Assembly: GCA_035454085.1 (NCBI GenBank)
Contig: DAOTEJ010000030.1
Location: 1 to 27,899, forward strand
Reading direction: 5' to 3'
Origin: DAOTEJ01 sp035454085
GTDB lineage: Bacteria > Pseudomonadota > Gammaproteobacteria > Burkholderiales > Burkholderiaceae_F
DNA length: 27,899 nucleotides
The position numbers and the translations under genes were made by a program. Position 1 is the first letter of the stretch. Every line of letters starts with the position of its first letter. Below are positions 26,517 through 27,899 of the stretch, piece after piece. The notes below the pieces were generated by a model. It saw nothing but the letters and a program-made list of their open reading frames with translations, did no database searches and had not been told where the DNA came from.

Positions 26517-27082
26517 GGGCGCGCCTCGGGCAGGCCCGCCTCGCGGCGGCGGCGAGCGGGCGCCACCACCTCGTGCTCGAACCAGCGCGCCAGGGCATGC
26601 GCCTGCGCGTCGCTGCGCCGGCCGAGCCAGGCGGCGAGTCCGGCCGCGGTGAAGAACTCGCCGGACTCGCCGGCAATCGACGCCAGCGCCTCAGGCCCGG
26701 CCACGATCCGTATGCGCTCGGGCCGGCGCGACTCGGCCGGCGTGCCCAGCGCGTCGAAGACGTCGGCGGCCGCGACCAGCGCCTCCTCGTCGACGAAGCG
26801 CACGCGCATGCGGCGACCGTCGAACTCGTAGTGCGCCCCGTGCCACGCGGCGCGCGGCTCGATCCAGCCCCAGTGCTTGATGCGGTAGGCCAGGCGCAGC
26901 AGCGGCCACAGCAACCACAGCGCCCAGAAGGGCGCGGTGAGCACCAGGTTGAAGGCCGAGGCCGAGAGCTTCCAGTCCTCGAACAGCAGCGCGCCACCGA
27001 TCACCCCCCAGGTGGACCAGGCCAGCCAGCCCGTGCGCACCGCGCGCGCGTCGGGCTCCTGCGCCAGCCAACCCGGTTTCAA
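26513..27082 (-). CDS. two-helix membrane protein with a BRO-N/antirepressor-like cytosolic domain
   Basis: 189-residue protein, not assigned to a named family. Two hydrophobic, Trp-rich helices (about 17-35 and 44-66) are followed by a soluble domain (about 75-180). That domain reads like a diverged BRO-N (phage antirepressor-type) domain: RVRFVDEEALVAAADVFDALG resembles the strand plus DVxxxLG helix, and EFFTAAGLAAWLGRR then LARWFEHEVVAP resembles the GLY..L and F.RW...EVLP blocks. This is motif reading without a profile search. The start is TTG at 27082, with GGAG eight bases upstream and TTGA overlap with the stop of the DJ-1 gene; no suitable ATG lies nearby. The stop overlaps the TIR-like gene start. 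Confidence 0.7.
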   Translation of the reverse strand: MKPGWLAQEPDARAVRTGWLAWSTWGVIGGALLFEDWKLSASAFNLVLTAPFWALWLLWPLLRLAYRIKHWGWIEPRAAWHGAHYEFDGRRMRVRFVDEEALVAAADVFDALGTPAESRRPERIRIVAGPEALASIAGESGEFFTAAGLAAWLGRRSDAQAHALARWFEHEVVAPARRRREAGLPEARP

Positions 27083-27759
27083 GCGAGCAGCTCCGCGAGC
27101 CCCTGGGCCACCAGCGTGGCGGAGGCCGGGTTCTGGCCGGTGATCAAGCCCTCGTCGATCTCGCGGTGCGGCGTGAAGGCCGGTGCGCAACTGTAGATGC
27201 CGCCCCCGGCGACGAGCCGATCCTGGAGCAGGAAGGGCACGATCTCGTCGAGGCCGACCGCGCGCTCCTCCTCGTTCGAGAAGCCGGTGACGCGTCGTCC
27301 TTCGAACACCGTGCGTCCCTGCCCGTCGCGCGCCGCCAGCAGGGCCGCCGGCCCGTGGCACACGGCGGCGACCGGCTTGCGCTGCGCCACGAACTGCAGC
27401 AGCAGCGCGGCATTGACGGGGTCCTGGGCCAGGTCCCACATCGGTCCGTGACCGCCCGGATAGAAGACCGCGTCGAAGGGCGCGGCGGCCACGGCCACCA
27501 GCGGCAGGCTGCGGGTGAGCACGCCCTGCCCCTCGCTCTCGGCGGCGAAGCGCCGCGTGCTGTCGGACGCCGCGTCCGCGGCCAGGCTGCGCGGATCCAC
27601 TGGCACCACGCCGCCGCGCGGCGACGCCAGCACCACGCTGTGGCCGGCGTCGAGCAGGGCGTAGTAGGGCGTGGTGAACTCCTCGAGCCACAGGCCGGTG
27701 CGCTCGGCGGTGGTGCCGAGGGCGGAGTGCGAGGTGAGGACCATCAGGATGCGTGCCAT
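27079..27759 (-). CDS. DJ-1/PfpI (Hsp31-like) family protein
   Basis: 226-residue type-1 glutamine-amidotransferase-fold protein. The family includes Hsp31-type glyoxalases/chaperones and proteins proposed as deglycases. Landmarks are RILMVLTSHSALG, the acidic GLWLEEF (conserved Glu before the P-Y motif), FYPGGHGPMWDL, and the nucleophile elbow AVCHGPAAL with the catalytic Cys-His pair. Length and LEEFTTPYY fit the Hsp31-like branch. An AAGGAG lies before the ATG at 27759. It is the first gene of a three-gene overlapping unit with the membrane protein and the TIR-like protein. Only 140 bases remain upstream in the window and no convincing promoter was found in them. Confidence 0.92.
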   Translation of the reverse strand: MARILMVLTSHSALGTTAERTGLWLEEFTTPYYALLDAGHSVVLASPRGGVVPVDPRSLAADAASDSTRRFAAESEGQGVLTRSLPLVAVAAAPFDAVFYPGGHGPMWDLAQDPVNAALLLQFVAQRKPVAAVCHGPAALLAARDGQGRTVFEGRRVTGFSNEEERAVGLDEIVPFLLQDRLVAGGGIYSCAPAFTPHREIDEGLITGQNPASATLVAQGLAELLA

Positions 27760-27899
27760 GCGCCGGGCTCCTTGCGCGGTGCGCCGCGGCGGGCGCCGGC
27801 GGCGAGGCCGCGAGCTTAGCCGAGCATGCCGCGCGGCGCGCCCGGCGCACGCATGTGGCGCCCGGCCGCCGCGCTCGCGCCCGCGCGCACGGACTCAGG

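Noticed and set aside
26513..27850. 445-codon leftward frame as a single long gene
   Set aside because: Its first half overlaps the DJ-1/PfpI gene in another frame and is Arg-rich noise; the real gene begins at the TTG at 27082 with a ribosome site.

Overview
This is a GC-rich window, probably from a member of the Burkholderiales (Betaproteobacteria), possibly a draft or metagenome assembly because a run of exactly 100 N interrupts it at 3570-3669. The lineage call is inferred from gene content: an ArgA/YggX pair, a pyruvate dehydrogenase operon whose E3 subunit carries its own lipoyl domain, a betaproteobacterial-type proteasome homologue (BPH) inside that operon, and a FixL/FixJ-like two-component pair divergent from aceE. 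No rRNA, tRNA, CRISPR array, insertion sequence or prophage was seen, and no gene-free stretch exceeds about 300 bases.

Left part (1-10.3 kb): an hrpA-type RNA helicase runs leftward off the window edge. Across the assembly gap, argA and yggX read rightward. Then come four leftward genes: a secreted SYLF-domain protein, a glutaredoxin-like/DsbD-like membrane fusion, rpiA, and a secreted S9 prolyl-oligopeptidase-family peptidase. An AEC-family permease reads rightward from 10.4 kb.

Centre (11.4-18.5 kb): a leftward operon aceE - aceF - BPH - lpdA, followed by a small Spy-like secreted protein. It starts from an unusually AT-rich control region with a plausible promoter and two copies of a TTCA-type element. 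The lipoyl-domain DNA of aceF and lpdA is identical over 194 bp, which points to recent duplication or gene conversion. A PAS sensor kinase and a LuxR-type response regulator are transcribed away from aceE.

Right part (21.7-26.1 kb): folD, prlC, a periplasmic DUF4124/glutaredoxin-like protein and xth form a tight rightward cluster (one-carbon metabolism, peptide turnover, redox, DNA repair). folD has a TAGAAT box abutting the terminator of the upstream regulator.

Far right (26.06-27.76 kb): three leftward genes overlap stop-to-start: a DJ-1/PfpI-family protein, a two-helix membrane protein whose cytosolic domain resembles a BRO-N/antirepressor domain, and a small stand-alone TIR-like protein of the Cap12/Pycsar-effector type. 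No cyclase or SAVED/STING partner is visible. This cassette is the best candidate here for an undescribed NAD-linked sensing or defence module. The BRO-N and TIR assignments rest on motif reading only.
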